This document shows positions 53,581 through 61,494 of a DNA stretch of 64,000 bases, one piece after another. The stretch's first letter is position 1. Each line of letters opens with the position of its first letter. Origin of the DNA: Stackebrandtia nassauensis DSM 44728 (lineage in GTDB: Bacteria; Actinomycetota; Actinomycetes; Mycobacteriales; Micromonosporaceae); assembly GCF_000024545.1 (NCBI RefSeq), contig NC_013947.1, forward strand, positions 5,022,001-5,086,000, in the 5' to 3' direction. A program made the position numbers and the translations under genes. The notes under the pieces were generated by a model. The model made no database searches and was not told where the DNA came from. It saw only the letters and a list, made by a program, of their open reading frames with translations.

Positions 53581-55989
53581 TTGAAACGCCATATTGCCCT
53601 TGGCGCTGTCTTGGCTCTGGCCGCCGGGATCTTGACCAGTTCTGTCGCCGGGAACCACACCGCCGACTCTGTCAAACCCGAAGTCAGCCTTGACACGGCG
53701 GCCAAATCCGCCGACGCCTATATCGAGCCCCATGCCAAAGAGATACACGCCGACGCCGACAAGGAGAAGTTCCAGCGAGTCGACGCCCAACGCTCGCACG
53801 GATTGACATACGTCAGCTACGAACGCGAATACCGCGGCCTTCCCGTGGTGGGCGGCGACTTCGTCGTCGTCACCGACAACAGCGGCGAGGTCAAGTACTC
53901 GCAAGCCGCGCAGTCCAAACGCATCAGTGTCGGCATCGACCCCAAGGTCTCCAAGTCCGCCGCGACCAAGAAGGCCGAGAAGGCCACCAAGGGCGACGCC
54001 CAGGGTGACCCGCGCCTGGTGGTGCTGGCCTGGGGCGACCCGGCCCTGGCCTGGGAAACCGTCGTGGACGCCAAGACGTCCGAAGGCATGCCCACTGAGA
54101 CCTATGTGTACACCGACGCCGTCTCCGGCAAGGTGCTGGAGAAGTCCGAGGTGACCCGCGCCGGTACCGGAAACACCCACTACAACGGGACTCCCGGAAC
54201 CGTGACCTTCGGGACCACCTCCTCGGGTGGCTCCTATGTGATGCGTGACCCCGCCCGCAACGGTCTCTCCTGTGCCCGGCAGGGCGGCCAGCCCTACACC
54301 GACGCCGACGACACCTGGGGCAACGGAACCGGTTCCGATCTCGTGACCGCCTGTGTGGACGCCATGTACGCGGCCGGACAGCAGGGCGACATGCTCAGCA
54401 CCTGGCTGGGCCGCAACGGGATCAACGGCAACGGCGGCTACTACCCGCTGTACGTCGGATTGCAGCAGCAGAACGCCTTCTGGAACGGCAGCTCCGCCAC
54501 CTTCGGGTACGCACCCGGTGGCCAGCTGGTGCCGCTCGACGTCGTCGCCCACGAACTGGGACACGGCATCTTCCAGACCACCCCGGGTGGGTCCAGCGGC
54601 AACAACGAGACCGGCGGACTCAACGAGGGCACCGGCGACATCTTCGGCGCCCTGACCGAGTGGTGGGACAACCAGCCCACCACCTCCGGTTACGACGCGC
54701 CGGACTACCTGGTCGGCGAGCGCGCCGACTTCCTGATCCGCGACATGGCCAACCCGGGCTCGCAGGGCGACCCGAACTGTTGGAGCACTTCGATTCCCAA
54801 CACCGAGGTGCACGCGGCGGCCGGTCCGATCAACCACTGGTTCTACCTGCTGGCCGAGGGCACCGCGGCCGGTGGCCCCGGTAAGCCGGGCAGCACCACC
54901 TGCAACGGCACCACCCTTTCCGGTATCGGGATCCAGAAGGCCGGACAGGTCTTCATGGGCGCCCTGAACGGCAAGACCTCCGGCTGGACCTACACCCAGG
55001 CCCGCCGGGCGGCGCTGAACTTCGCCGCCACCAGCACCCTGTTCCCGACCTGCGCCGAGTACAACGCCGCCAAGGCCGCGTTCAACGCGGTCAGCGTCCC
55101 GGCCTCCAGCGACCCGACCTGCTCGAAGGGCACCAACGACTTCAGCGTCTCGGTCTCGCCGACCTCCGGGAAGATCGACCAGGGTGGCAGCACCACCGCC
55201 ACCGTCAACACCGCCACGACCTCGGGTTCGGCGCAGCAGGTGGCACTGTCGGCCACGGCCAACAACTCGACCGTGACCGCGTCGGTGTCGCCGTCCACTG
55301 TGACGTCCGGCAACAGCGCGACGCTGACGGTCTCGGCGGCGGCGAACACCCCCGACGGCACCTACACGGTGACCGTCAAGGGAACCGCCACCTCCGGGTC
55401 CAAGGAGGCGACGTACTCCATCCAGGTCGGTGACGTGACCGGACCGGTCGAGGTCTTCACCGACGACTTCACCGGCGACAAGGGCTGGACGACCAACGCG
55501 GGCGGCGGCGACACCGCCACCCTGGGCGTCTGGTCGCGCGGCGACCCGGCAGCGACCACCTACAGTGGAACGACGTTGCAGCGCAACGACTGCGCCAGTG
55601 AGACGACGTGTCTGGTGACCGATCCCCGCGCGGGCACCGGTCCCGGTGACTACGACGTGGACGGTGGCATCACCTCGGTGACCTCGCCGCAGTTCGCGCT
55701 GCCGAGCGGCAAGTCCGCCTCGCTGAAGTTCCAGGGCTACCTGGCACATCTGAACAACTCCTCCTCCGCCGACTACCTGCGGATCAGTGTCCAGACCTCG
55801 TCCGGAACGACGACGGTTCACACGGTGTCGGGCGCGGCCAGCAACCGCTCCGGAACCTGGACGGGTTACACAGTGGACCTGTCGGCCTACGCCGGCCAGT
55901 CCGTCCGCCTGGTGGTCTCCGCCGCCGACGCGTCCACCGGCAGCCTCGTCGAGGCCGCCGTGGACAACGTGGTGGTGACCAGCGGATAA
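53581..55989 (+). CDS. Secreted M4 (thermolysin-like) metalloprotease with Ig-like and jelly-roll C-terminal domains
   Basis: An 802-residue exported zinc protease starting at TTG 53581 behind GAGAGGAGAC. Order: signal peptide (1-24); FTP/PepSY propeptide (about 45-195, 'LTYVSYEREYRGLPVVGGDFVVV'); M4 catalytic domain (about 200-505) with 'VVAHELGHGIFQ' (H324, E325, H328), third zinc ligand E349 in 'GGLNEGTGDIFG' and 'GPINHWFY' with the proton-donor His. Next come an Ig-like domain (about 512-612, Ser/Thr-rich) and a MAM/jelly-roll-type adhesion domain (about 620-802) ending 'VEAAVDNVVVTSG'. It should autoprocess and digest external protein. A long hairpin terminator follows the stop. Confidence 0.94.
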   Translation: MKRHIALGAVLALAAGILTSSVAGNHTADSVKPEVSLDTAAKSADAYIEPHAKEIHADADKEKFQRVDAQRSHGLTYVSYEREYRGLPVVGGDFVVVTDNSGEVKYSQAAQSKRISVGIDPKVSKSAATKKAEKATKGDAQGDPRLVVLAWGDPALAWETVVDAKTSEGMPTETYVYTDAVSGKVLEKSEVTRAGTGNTHYNGTPGTVTFGTTSSGGSYVMRDPARNGLSCARQGGQPYTDADDTWGNGTGSDLVTACVDAMYAAGQQGDMLSTWLGRNGINGNGGYYPLYVGLQQQNAFWNGSSATFGYAPGGQLVPLDVVAHELGHGIFQTTPGGSSGNNETGGLNEGTGDIFGALTEWWDNQPTTSGYDAPDYLVGERADFLIRDMANPGSQGDPNCWSTSIPNTEVHAAAGPINHWFYLLAEGTAAGGPGKPGSTTCNGTTLSGIGIQKAGQVFMGALNGKTSGWTYTQARRAALNFAATSTLFPTCAEYNAAKAAFNAVSVPASSDPTCSKGTNDFSVSVSPTSGKIDQGGSTTATVNTATTSGSAQQVALSATANNSTVTASVSPSTVTSGNSATLTVSAAANTPDGTYTVTVKGTATSGSKEATYSIQVGDVTGPVEVFTDDFTGDKGWTTNAGGGDTATLGVWSRGDPAATTYSGTTLQRNDCASETTCLVTDPRAGTGPGDYDVDGGITSVTSPQFALPSGKSASLKFQGYLAHLNNSSSADYLRISVQTSSGTTTVHTVSGAASNRSGTWTGYTVDLSAYAGQSVRLVVSAADASTGSLVEAAVDNVVVTSG

Positions 55990-56001
55990 ACCACACCGAT
56001 T

Positions 56002-56040
56002 CCCGATGGGGTGGCTCTACAGCGGAGCCGCCCCATCGGG
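56002..56040 (+). terminator. Terminator after M4 protease
   Basis: CCCGATGGGG (56002-56011) pairs exactly with CCCCATCGGG (56031-56040), extended inwards by GGCTC/GAGCC. Stem over 15 bp with one mismatch; no long U-run follows. Confidence 0.82.
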
Positions 56041-56062
56041 CTGTCCCGAAAGGATCACGACC

Positions 56063-56716
56063 ATGGCCGAGATCAGCACCGTTCCCGCGCCCCGCTTCGA
56101 CATCGACGCCGAGCGGGCCCTGGCCAACGCGCGCCACTTCGCCGAGGTGATGGCCAAACGCCGCACCGTGCGCGACTTCAGCGACGAACCGGTGGACCTG
56201 GACGTCATCTCCGCCTGCGTCGAGGCCGCCGCCACCGCGCCCAGCGGCGCGAACGTGCAGCCGTGGCGGTTCGTCGTCGTCACCGACCGCAAGGTCAAGA
56301 AGCGGATCCGGCTGGCCGCCGAGGCCGAGGAGCGCGAGTTCTACGACCGACGCGCCTCGGACGAGTGGCTGAAAGCCCTGGCGCCATTGGGAACCGACGA
56401 CAGCAAGCCGTTCCTGGACACCGCGCCGGTTCTCATCGCCGTCTTCGAGGTCCACAAGGGCCCGACCGAGCCGAGGCCGTACTACGTCAAGGAGTCGGTG
56501 GGCATCGCGGTCGGATTCCTGCTGGCGGCACTGCATCAGGCGGGACTGGCGACCCTGACGCACACGCCCTCGCCGATGAAGTTCCTGGGCGAGCTGTGCG
56601 GGCGGCCCCACAACGAGCGGCCGTTCGTGCTGATCCCCGTCGGCTATCCGGCACCCGGCGCCCAGGTCCCCGCGATCACCCGCAAGCCGGTCTCGGAGGT
56701 CATGGTCACGCTGTGA
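56063..56716 (+). CDS. Nitroreductase family FMN protein (iodotyrosine-deiodinase-like)
   Basis: A 217-residue flavoprotein: 'MAKRRTVRDFSDEPVDLDVI' is the FMN phosphate-binding R-R-S/T-x-R motif, 'AATAPSGANVQPWRFVVV' the A-P-S-x-x-N-x-Q-P-W motif, and 'VKESVGIAVGFLLAALHQAGLATLTHTPSP' the dimer/FMN helix. Members reduce nitro groups, dehalogenate tyrosines or reduce flavins using NAD(P)H; this variant, with its lid, resembles IYD. ATG 56063 has CGAAAGGATCA upstream. It stands between the protease terminator and a convergent membrane-protein gene. Confidence 0.92.
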   Translation: MAEISTVPAPRFDIDAERALANARHFAEVMAKRRTVRDFSDEPVDLDVISACVEAAATAPSGANVQPWRFVVVTDRKVKKRIRLAAEAEEREFYDRRASDEWLKALAPLGTDDSKPFLDTAPVLIAVFEVHKGPTEPRPYYVKESVGIAVGFLLAALHQAGLATLTHTPSPMKFLGELCGRPHNERPFVLIPVGYPAPGAQVPAITRKPVSEVMVTL

Positions 56717-56743
56717 CCGCTGGGCGTCGTGGACGCGGCGTCC

Positions 56744-57649
56744 TCACGGCTGCCAGGCGCGCAGCAGCGCCGTCACCAGCCAGGTCAGCAGCGCCAGCGC
56801 GGCGAACAGCCGGAACACCGCGGCGATGATCTTGCCGGGTTCGTCGGGCTTGCCGGTGAACCCCCAGGGCCGCTGGCCCTGCCGCCAGCCGACGCTGATC
56901 GCGTAGGCCAACGGCACCACCAGCAGCAGCGCCCCGACCGTCGCCATGAGTCCACGCAGGACGGTGTTGTCGGCGGGCAGCCCGGCGTTGCCCGCCACCA
57001 CGACGCCGGTGACGCCGATGACGACCAGCACCGCCGCCACCACCATTCCGGCCGCCGAGCGCTCGCCGCGGTTCGAGTTCCGGGAACCCAAGCGCCACAG
57101 CGAATACCCGACGACAAGGCCGCCGTACCAGAACAGGCCCAGGATCATCCAGGCGGTGGCGGTGAGCAGCCCGCTGATCGCGAACGCCATGACACCCTCG
57201 CCGACGGCGCCCAGCGGCTGGGTGTCGAAGCTGAGCGTCTCGCCGGTGAACAGCGATGTCAGTCCGGCCCAGGCCAGCATCATCACCGCGATCCCCACGA
57301 TCGCGACGATGGCGGCGTTCAGGAAGGACCGGCCGAACCCGGCCGACCAGCGCAACCGCGGCGCCCGCTCGAACCGGGTCGGCAGCGCCGCGTCCCCGTC
57401 CCGGGCGAGCCGGGCCATGAACCGTCCGGCGACCACCATCGGGTAACCGACGAACGGCGCGCAGAACCCGACGGCCTGCGCCACGTCGTCCAGGTCCCCC
57501 GACAGCAGGTTCGCGCTGCTCTCGGTGACGGCCATGACCGGCAGCGGCAGCGCGACCAGCACCAGCCCGGTCCAGAACAGGACCCGGGCTGACAGCGGCT
57601 TGGGCTTGGGGCGAACCGAGGGCCTGGACATCGCAGGGATGCTACCCAT
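56744..57649 (-). CDS. Multi-pass membrane protein, function unknown
   Basis: A 301-residue protein with about seven or eight hydrophobic helices: 'VLFWTGLVLVALPLPVMAV', 'FLNAAIVAIVGIAVMMLAWAGL', 'AFAISGLLTATAWMILGLFWYGGLVVGYS', 'GMVVAAVLVVIGVTGVVVAG', 'LRGLMATVGALLLVVPLAYAISVG' and 'FRLFAALALLTWLVTALL'. No family recognised. Starts at ATG 57649 or ATG 57631 (MSRPSVRP) cannot be told apart. It is divergent from the alpha/beta hydrolase gene at 57753, with a low-GC 100 bp between. Confidence 0.75.
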   Translation of the reverse strand: MGSIPAMSRPSVRPKPKPLSARVLFWTGLVLVALPLPVMAVTESSANLLSGDLDDVAQAVGFCAPFVGYPMVVAGRFMARLARDGDAALPTRFERAPRLRWSAGFGRSFLNAAIVAIVGIAVMMLAWAGLTSLFTGETLSFDTQPLGAVGEGVMAFAISGLLTATAWMILGLFWYGGLVVGYSLWRLGSRNSNRGERSAAGMVVAAVLVVIGVTGVVVAGNAGLPADNTVLRGLMATVGALLLVVPLAYAISVGWRQGQRPWGFTGKPDEPGKIIAAVFRLFAALALLTWLVTALLRAWQP

Positions 57650-57752
57650 GTGACATACGACACGTCTCGAACCCGGTTGGTCGCGATGAGTTCCCCACGC
57701 CCGTCCCGTCTCAACGGGCACAACGAACGACATTGATATGAGAGGAAGTCCG

Positions 57753-58622
57753 ATGACCGACCCGAAGAGCCACGAACTCGAAGTCCCCAACGCCGTTGTG
57801 ACCTATGACGTCCGTGAGCCCGCTGCCCCGTCCGACAAGCCGACGCTGCTGATGTTCGCCTCGCCGATGGAGGCCGCCGCGTTCGCCACCCTGGCAGGGC
57901 ACTTCACCGACCGCACGGTGGTGACCTACGACCCGCGCGGCGCCGGACGCAGCAAGCGCACCGACGGCACCAGCCTGTCCACACCGGACGAGCACGCCGA
58001 CGACCTGCACCGGATCATCACCGAACTGGGAACCGGACCGGTGGACGTCTTTGCCTCCAGCGGCGGCGCGGTCAACGCCTTGGCACTGGTGGCCAAGCAC
58101 TCCGACCAGGTGCGCACCGTGGTGGCCCACGAGCCCCCGGCCTCCCAGGAGGTCCCCGACCGCGAGAACGCGCTGGCCGCGTGTGTGGACATTCGCCGCA
58201 CCTACGAGGCCAGCGGCTTCGGCCCCGCGATGGCGAAGTTCATCGCGCTGGTCATGCACAAGGGAGAGCTTCCCGACGACTACACCGACCAGCCCGGCCC
58301 CGACCCGGCCGCCTTCGGACTGCCGACCGAGGACGACGGCTCCCGCGACGATCCGTTGATGGGCAACATCGTCAACAGCAACCACTACAAGCACGACTTC
58401 GACGCCCTGCGCGCCGCGTCCACCCGCGTCGTCCTCGCCGTCGGCGTCGAGTCCGAGGGCGAACTCCCGGCGCGGGCGGCCACGGCGGTCGCGGAACGGC
58501 TGGGCATCGAGCCGACCATGTTCCCCAGTCACCACGCCGGTTTCACGGGTGAGGAATCCGGTATGGCCGGTGAGCCGGAGGCCTTCGCGGTGAGACTGCG
58601 CGAAGTGCTGGACCAGAACTGA
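57753..58622 (+). CDS. Alpha/beta fold hydrolase (unusual elbow)
   Basis: A 289-residue protein of the alpha/beta-hydrolase fold: 'DKPTLLMFASPMEAAAFATLA' (strand and oxyanion part, lacking the usual H-G), 'VVTYDPRGAGRS' (strand 4 motif D-P-R-G-x-G-x-S), 'VDVFASSGGAVNALAL' as nucleophile elbow (A-S-S-G-G in place of G-x-S-x-G), and 'PSHHAGFTGE' with the catalytic His. GAGAGGAAG precedes ATG 57753. The substrate is unknown. It ends at a long bidirectional hairpin. Confidence 0.9.
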   Translation: MTDPKSHELEVPNAVVTYDVREPAAPSDKPTLLMFASPMEAAAFATLAGHFTDRTVVTYDPRGAGRSKRTDGTSLSTPDEHADDLHRIITELGTGPVDVFASSGGAVNALALVAKHSDQVRTVVAHEPPASQEVPDRENALAACVDIRRTYEASGFGPAMAKFIALVMHKGELPDDYTDQPGPDPAAFGLPTEDDGSRDDPLMGNIVNSNHYKHDFDALRAASTRVVLAVGVESEGELPARAATAVAERLGIEPTMFPSHHAGFTGEESGMAGEPEAFAVRLREVLDQN

Positions 58623-58632
58623 CCGTGAGCGG

Positions 58633-58675
58633 ACGACGAAGCCGCCGACCCTGCCAGGGTCGGCGGCTTCGTCGT
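58633..58675. terminator. Bidirectional terminator, 20-bp perfect stem
   Basis: The arm 58633-58652 is the exact reverse complement of 58656-58675, with GCC as loop. It sits between the convergent alpha/beta hydrolase and epoxide hydrolase genes and should stop transcripts from both sides. Confidence 0.9.
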
Positions 58676-58683
58676 GGTTCGAG

Positions 58684-59811
58684 TCAGGAGCGGAAGAACT
58701 GCCGCAGGTCGCCGGTGAGCACGTCCGGGCGTTCCATAGCCGCGAAGTGTCCGCCGTCGGGGAACTCGGACCAGTGCACGATGTTGGAGTTGTCCCGCTC
58801 GGCGAAGGCGCGGATCGTGGTGAAGTCGTCGGCGAAGACCGCCACCCCGGTGCGGGAGTGGTTCACCGCCGGTTCGGTTCCGGCCCGGCCCTCCTCGAAG
58901 TGGTACCGGCCCGCGGTGGCCTGGGTGTTGGTGAACCAGTACAGCGACACCTGGGTCAGGATCTGCTCGGTGGTGACCAGGCTGGTCCCGTTGCCGAAGT
59001 TGTTGAACAGTTCGCTGTAGGCCAGCTGTCCCACAGGCGAGTCGGCGATGGCGGCGCCGATGGTCTGCGGGCGGGTCCCGTTCATCTGGTTGTAGCCGCC
59101 TACCGACTGGAACCACTGCATGTGTCCCAGCGCCTCGTGGTCCTTGGGCCCCAGCTTCGCGAACTCGGCCGGATCACCGGACGGGAACGAGAACAGTTGC
59201 AGCACATGCAGTCCCAGGAAGCCCTCCGGTTCGAGCAGCCCCAGTTCCCGCGAGATCATCGCGCCGCCGTCGCTGCCGTGGGCGCCGTATGAGTCGTAGC
59301 CGAGCCGCCGCATCAGCGCGTCGAAGGACTCGGCGACCTTGCGCATCGTCCAGCCGCGCCCATTCAGCGGAGTGCTGAACCCCATACCGGGGATGGACGG
59401 CACCACGACCGAGAACGCGTCCGCCGCGTCGCCGCCGTGCGTTACCGGGTCGGTCAGGGGCCCGATCATGTCGAGGAAGTCGGCGAACGAGCCGGGATAG
59501 GTGTGCAGCAGCAACAGCGGTGTCGCGTCGGCCTCGGCGGACGGAACGTGGATGAAGTGGATGTTCTGTCCGTCGATCTCGGTCAGATAGTGCGGGAAGG
59601 CGTTCATCCGGGCTTCCTGTGCGCGCCAGTCGAACTCGTCCTTCCAGTGCGCGACGGTCGCGGACAGGTAGCTGTTGGGGGTGCCGTACTCCCAGTCGTC
59701 GGTGGGAGCCGGACGGGGCAGTCGGGTGCGGGCGAGCCGGTCGTTGAGGTCGTCCAGGTCGGCCTGCGGGATGTCGATGCGGAAGCTGCGGATCTCGTTG
59801 TTGTTCGTCAT
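58684..59811 (-). CDS. Epoxide hydrolase (EHN domain)
   Basis: A 375-residue alpha/beta hydrolase with the epoxide-hydrolase N-terminal (EHN) domain: '[27 protein letters not shown]' opens it. The nucleophile elbow '[11 protein letters not shown]' gives Asp181 in place of Ser, '[15 protein letters not shown]' is the oxyanion region (H-x-x-P-G-S), and '[12 protein letters not shown]' holds the catalytic His. The nucleophilic Asp clearly marks the epoxide-hydrolase mechanism. ATG 59811 has TAGCGT 7 nt upstream. It is divergent from the WYL regulator gene, with a perfect 25-bp operator between, so induction by the regulator's ligand is likely. Confidence 0.94.
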   Translation of the reverse strand: MTNNNEIRSFRIDIPQADLDDLNDRLARTRLPRPAPTDDWEYGTPNSYLSATVAHWKDEFDWRAQEARMNAFPHYLTEIDGQNIHFIHVPSAEADATPLLLLHTYPGSFADFLDMIGPLTDPVTHGGDAADAFSVVVPSIPGMGFSTPLNGRGWTMRKVAESFDALMRRLGYDSYGAHGSDGGAMISRELGLLEPEGFLGLHVLQLFSFPSGDPAEFAKLGPKDHEALGHMQWFQSVGGYNQMNGTRPQTIGAAIADSPVGQLAYSELFNNFGNGTSLVTTEQILTQVSLYWFTNTQATAGRYHFEEGRAGTEPAVNHSRTGVAVFADDFTTIRAFAERDNSNIVHWSEFPDGGHFAAMERPDVLTGDLRQFFRS

Positions 59812-59830
59812 GACCGAAACGCTAACCGGC

Positions 59831-59855
59831 TAATAGGAACATTCGGTTCCTATTA
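59831..59855. promoter_or_regulatory. Perfect 25-bp palindrome between epoxide hydrolase and WYL regulator
   Basis: TAATAGGAAC-ATTCG-GTTCCTATTA: exact 10-5-10 inverted repeat. It overlaps the TAAGAT hexamer (59854-59859) that precedes the regulator start and lies next to TAGCGT (59819-59824) of the hydrolase, so one dimer could control both. Confidence 0.85.
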
Positions 59856-59865
59856 AGATGTCGGT

Positions 59866-60876
59866 GTGATCGAGACCTCATCGCGACTGTTGGCCCTGCT
59901 GGCACTGCTCCAATCACGCCCACATTGGTCGGGCTCGCAGCTGGCAGAACGCCTCGACGTCACCGGACGGACCATCCGCAACGACATCGACCGACTCCGC
60001 GAACTGGGCTACCCGGTCGACGCCGTTCGCGGAGCGGGCGGTTACTACCAACTGGGTGCCGGAGCCAAACTCCCACCCCTGCTGCTCGACGACGAGGAAG
60101 CCGTCGCCGTCGCCATCGGACTGCGCGCCGGTCGCGGCGTCACCGGCATCCAGGAAAGCGCCGAACGCGCACTATCCAAACTCGAGCAAGTGCTCCCCCA
60201 CCGACTGCGGCGCCAAGTATCCGCGCTCACCGAGGCGGTATCGGTGGGCCCGGACGACACCGGAACCCCCGCCCCACCCCCGGACGTGGACGCGGCAGTC
60301 CTGTCACAGATCGCGGCGGCGATCCGCGACAGCCACCTGCTGCGCTTCGACTACACCGCCCCCGACCGTCCCGACGACACCCCCCGCCGCAACGACGCCT
60401 CGGCCCCCTTCGCGGACTGGCCGGTACTGGTCGAGCCCTACCGGCTCATCAGCTGGGAACAGCACTGGTACCTCGTCGCGCGCGGTCCCGAAACCGGCGA
60501 CTGGCACACCTACCGCGTCGACTGGGCCACGCCGCGCATGCCGACCGGAGAACGCTTCGACCCGGTACCGTTCCCCGGCGGCGACTACACCGCCTTCGTC
60601 CTGCGCGACGTCGCCCTAGCCGGATGGAAGGTGCACGCACGCATCACCGTCGCCGCCCCGGCCGAAGACGTGCTGGCGCGCATCAACCCGGCCGTCGGCG
60701 TGGTCGAAGCCATCGACACCACCACCTCGGTCCTGGTCACCGGCGCCGACAACCTCTCGATCATCGCCGTCTACATCGGCATGCTGGAACTGGACTTCCA
60801 GGTCACCGAACCACCCGAACTGGTCGAACACGTCCGCACCCTCGGCGAACGCTACCGCCGCGCCGTCTCCCCCTGA
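59866..60876 (+). CDS. YafY-type WYL-domain regulator
   Basis: A 336-residue regulator: DeoR-like HTH 'SSRLLALLALLQSRPHWSGSQLAERLDVTGRTIRNDIDRLRELGYPVDAVRG', WYL domain (about 145-225) with 'YRLISWEQHWYLVARGPETGDWHTYRVD' (W-Y-L and the R needed for ligand binding), and a WCX tail. GTG 59866 lies 6 nt after TAAGAT, so the mRNA starts at the GTG (leaderless). It probably represses or activates the divergent epoxide hydrolase through the shared 25-bp palindrome. Its 3' end overlaps a convergent membrane-protein gene by 25 bp. Confidence 0.93.
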   Translation: MIETSSRLLALLALLQSRPHWSGSQLAERLDVTGRTIRNDIDRLRELGYPVDAVRGAGGYYQLGAGAKLPPLLLDDEEAVAVAIGLRAGRGVTGIQESAERALSKLEQVLPHRLRRQVSALTEAVSVGPDDTGTPAPPPDVDAAVLSQIAAAIRDSHLLRFDYTAPDRPDDTPRRNDASAPFADWPVLVEPYRLISWEQHWYLVARGPETGDWHTYRVDWATPRMPTGERFDPVPFPGGDYTAFVLRDVALAGWKVHARITVAAPAEDVLARINPAVGVVEAIDTTTSVLVTGADNLSIIAVYIGMLELDFQVTEPPELVEHVRTLGERYRRAVSP

Positions 60877-61310
60877 GAAGACACCGACTTCATGCTGGCG
60901 GCAATCCCCGCAGCACCCGCCGTCAGAATGGCGAAGATAGTCGCCACTCCCACAGCGATGCCGTTGGCCTTGTCGAACCCGAAGATCCACTCCAACTGCT
61001 CACCGATGGAAACGCCCCACAACACCGGCGCCAACACGGTATTGGCCACCGCATAGAACAAGCAAAGCCCAAACAACGTCCACGCGCCAGCAATCCTGCG
61101 AGCGAACGTGAACCCCGCCGCGACCAACAACGTACCGGCGCCAACGGCACCACCGAGCACGTTCACCAACACCATGCTGGTCAACCCACCGGTCATCCCG
61201 GCATCAAGATAGAAGATGTCCTGAAGCGCGAACCACCCGATCGCGCACCCGGTGACCAGCGCGAGAACGCCCGCGATCCTCGCCGCAACGGCATTGGCCC
61301 GCAGCTCCAT
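60852..61310 (-). CDS. Small four-helix membrane protein, function unknown
   Basis: A 152-residue protein with four hydrophobic helices: 'ARIAGVLALVTGCAIGWFAL', 'LTSMVLVNVLGGAVGAGTLLVAAGF', 'AGAWTLFGLCLFYAVANTVLAPV' and 'GIAVGVATIFAILTAGAAGIAA'. No family recognised. ATG 61310 (MELRANAV) or 61316 could start it. It ends convergently inside the 3' end of the WYL gene (25 bp overlap). Confidence 0.72.
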   Translation of the reverse strand: MELRANAVAARIAGVLALVTGCAIGWFALQDIFYLDAGMTGGLTSMVLVNVLGGAVGAGTLLVAAGFTFARRIAGAWTLFGLCLFYAVANTVLAPVLWGVSIGEQLEWIFGFDKANGIAVGVATIFAILTAGAAGIAASMKSVSSQGETARR

Positions 61311-61494
61311 CCACACCTCTCACGTGTTCCGGCGACACGAACTGCCGCCCCTCATGACCCGCGCTCATCGTAGCCAAACCATCTGTCGCCCCGCCTGGTC
61401 CGAAATGCTCGATAATATCCAATTCGTCCGTTTGCGTCCGCATGGTTTGATGGCCCCATCAACAGGGTGTAAACAATCGCTGAGAGGACGTCCA

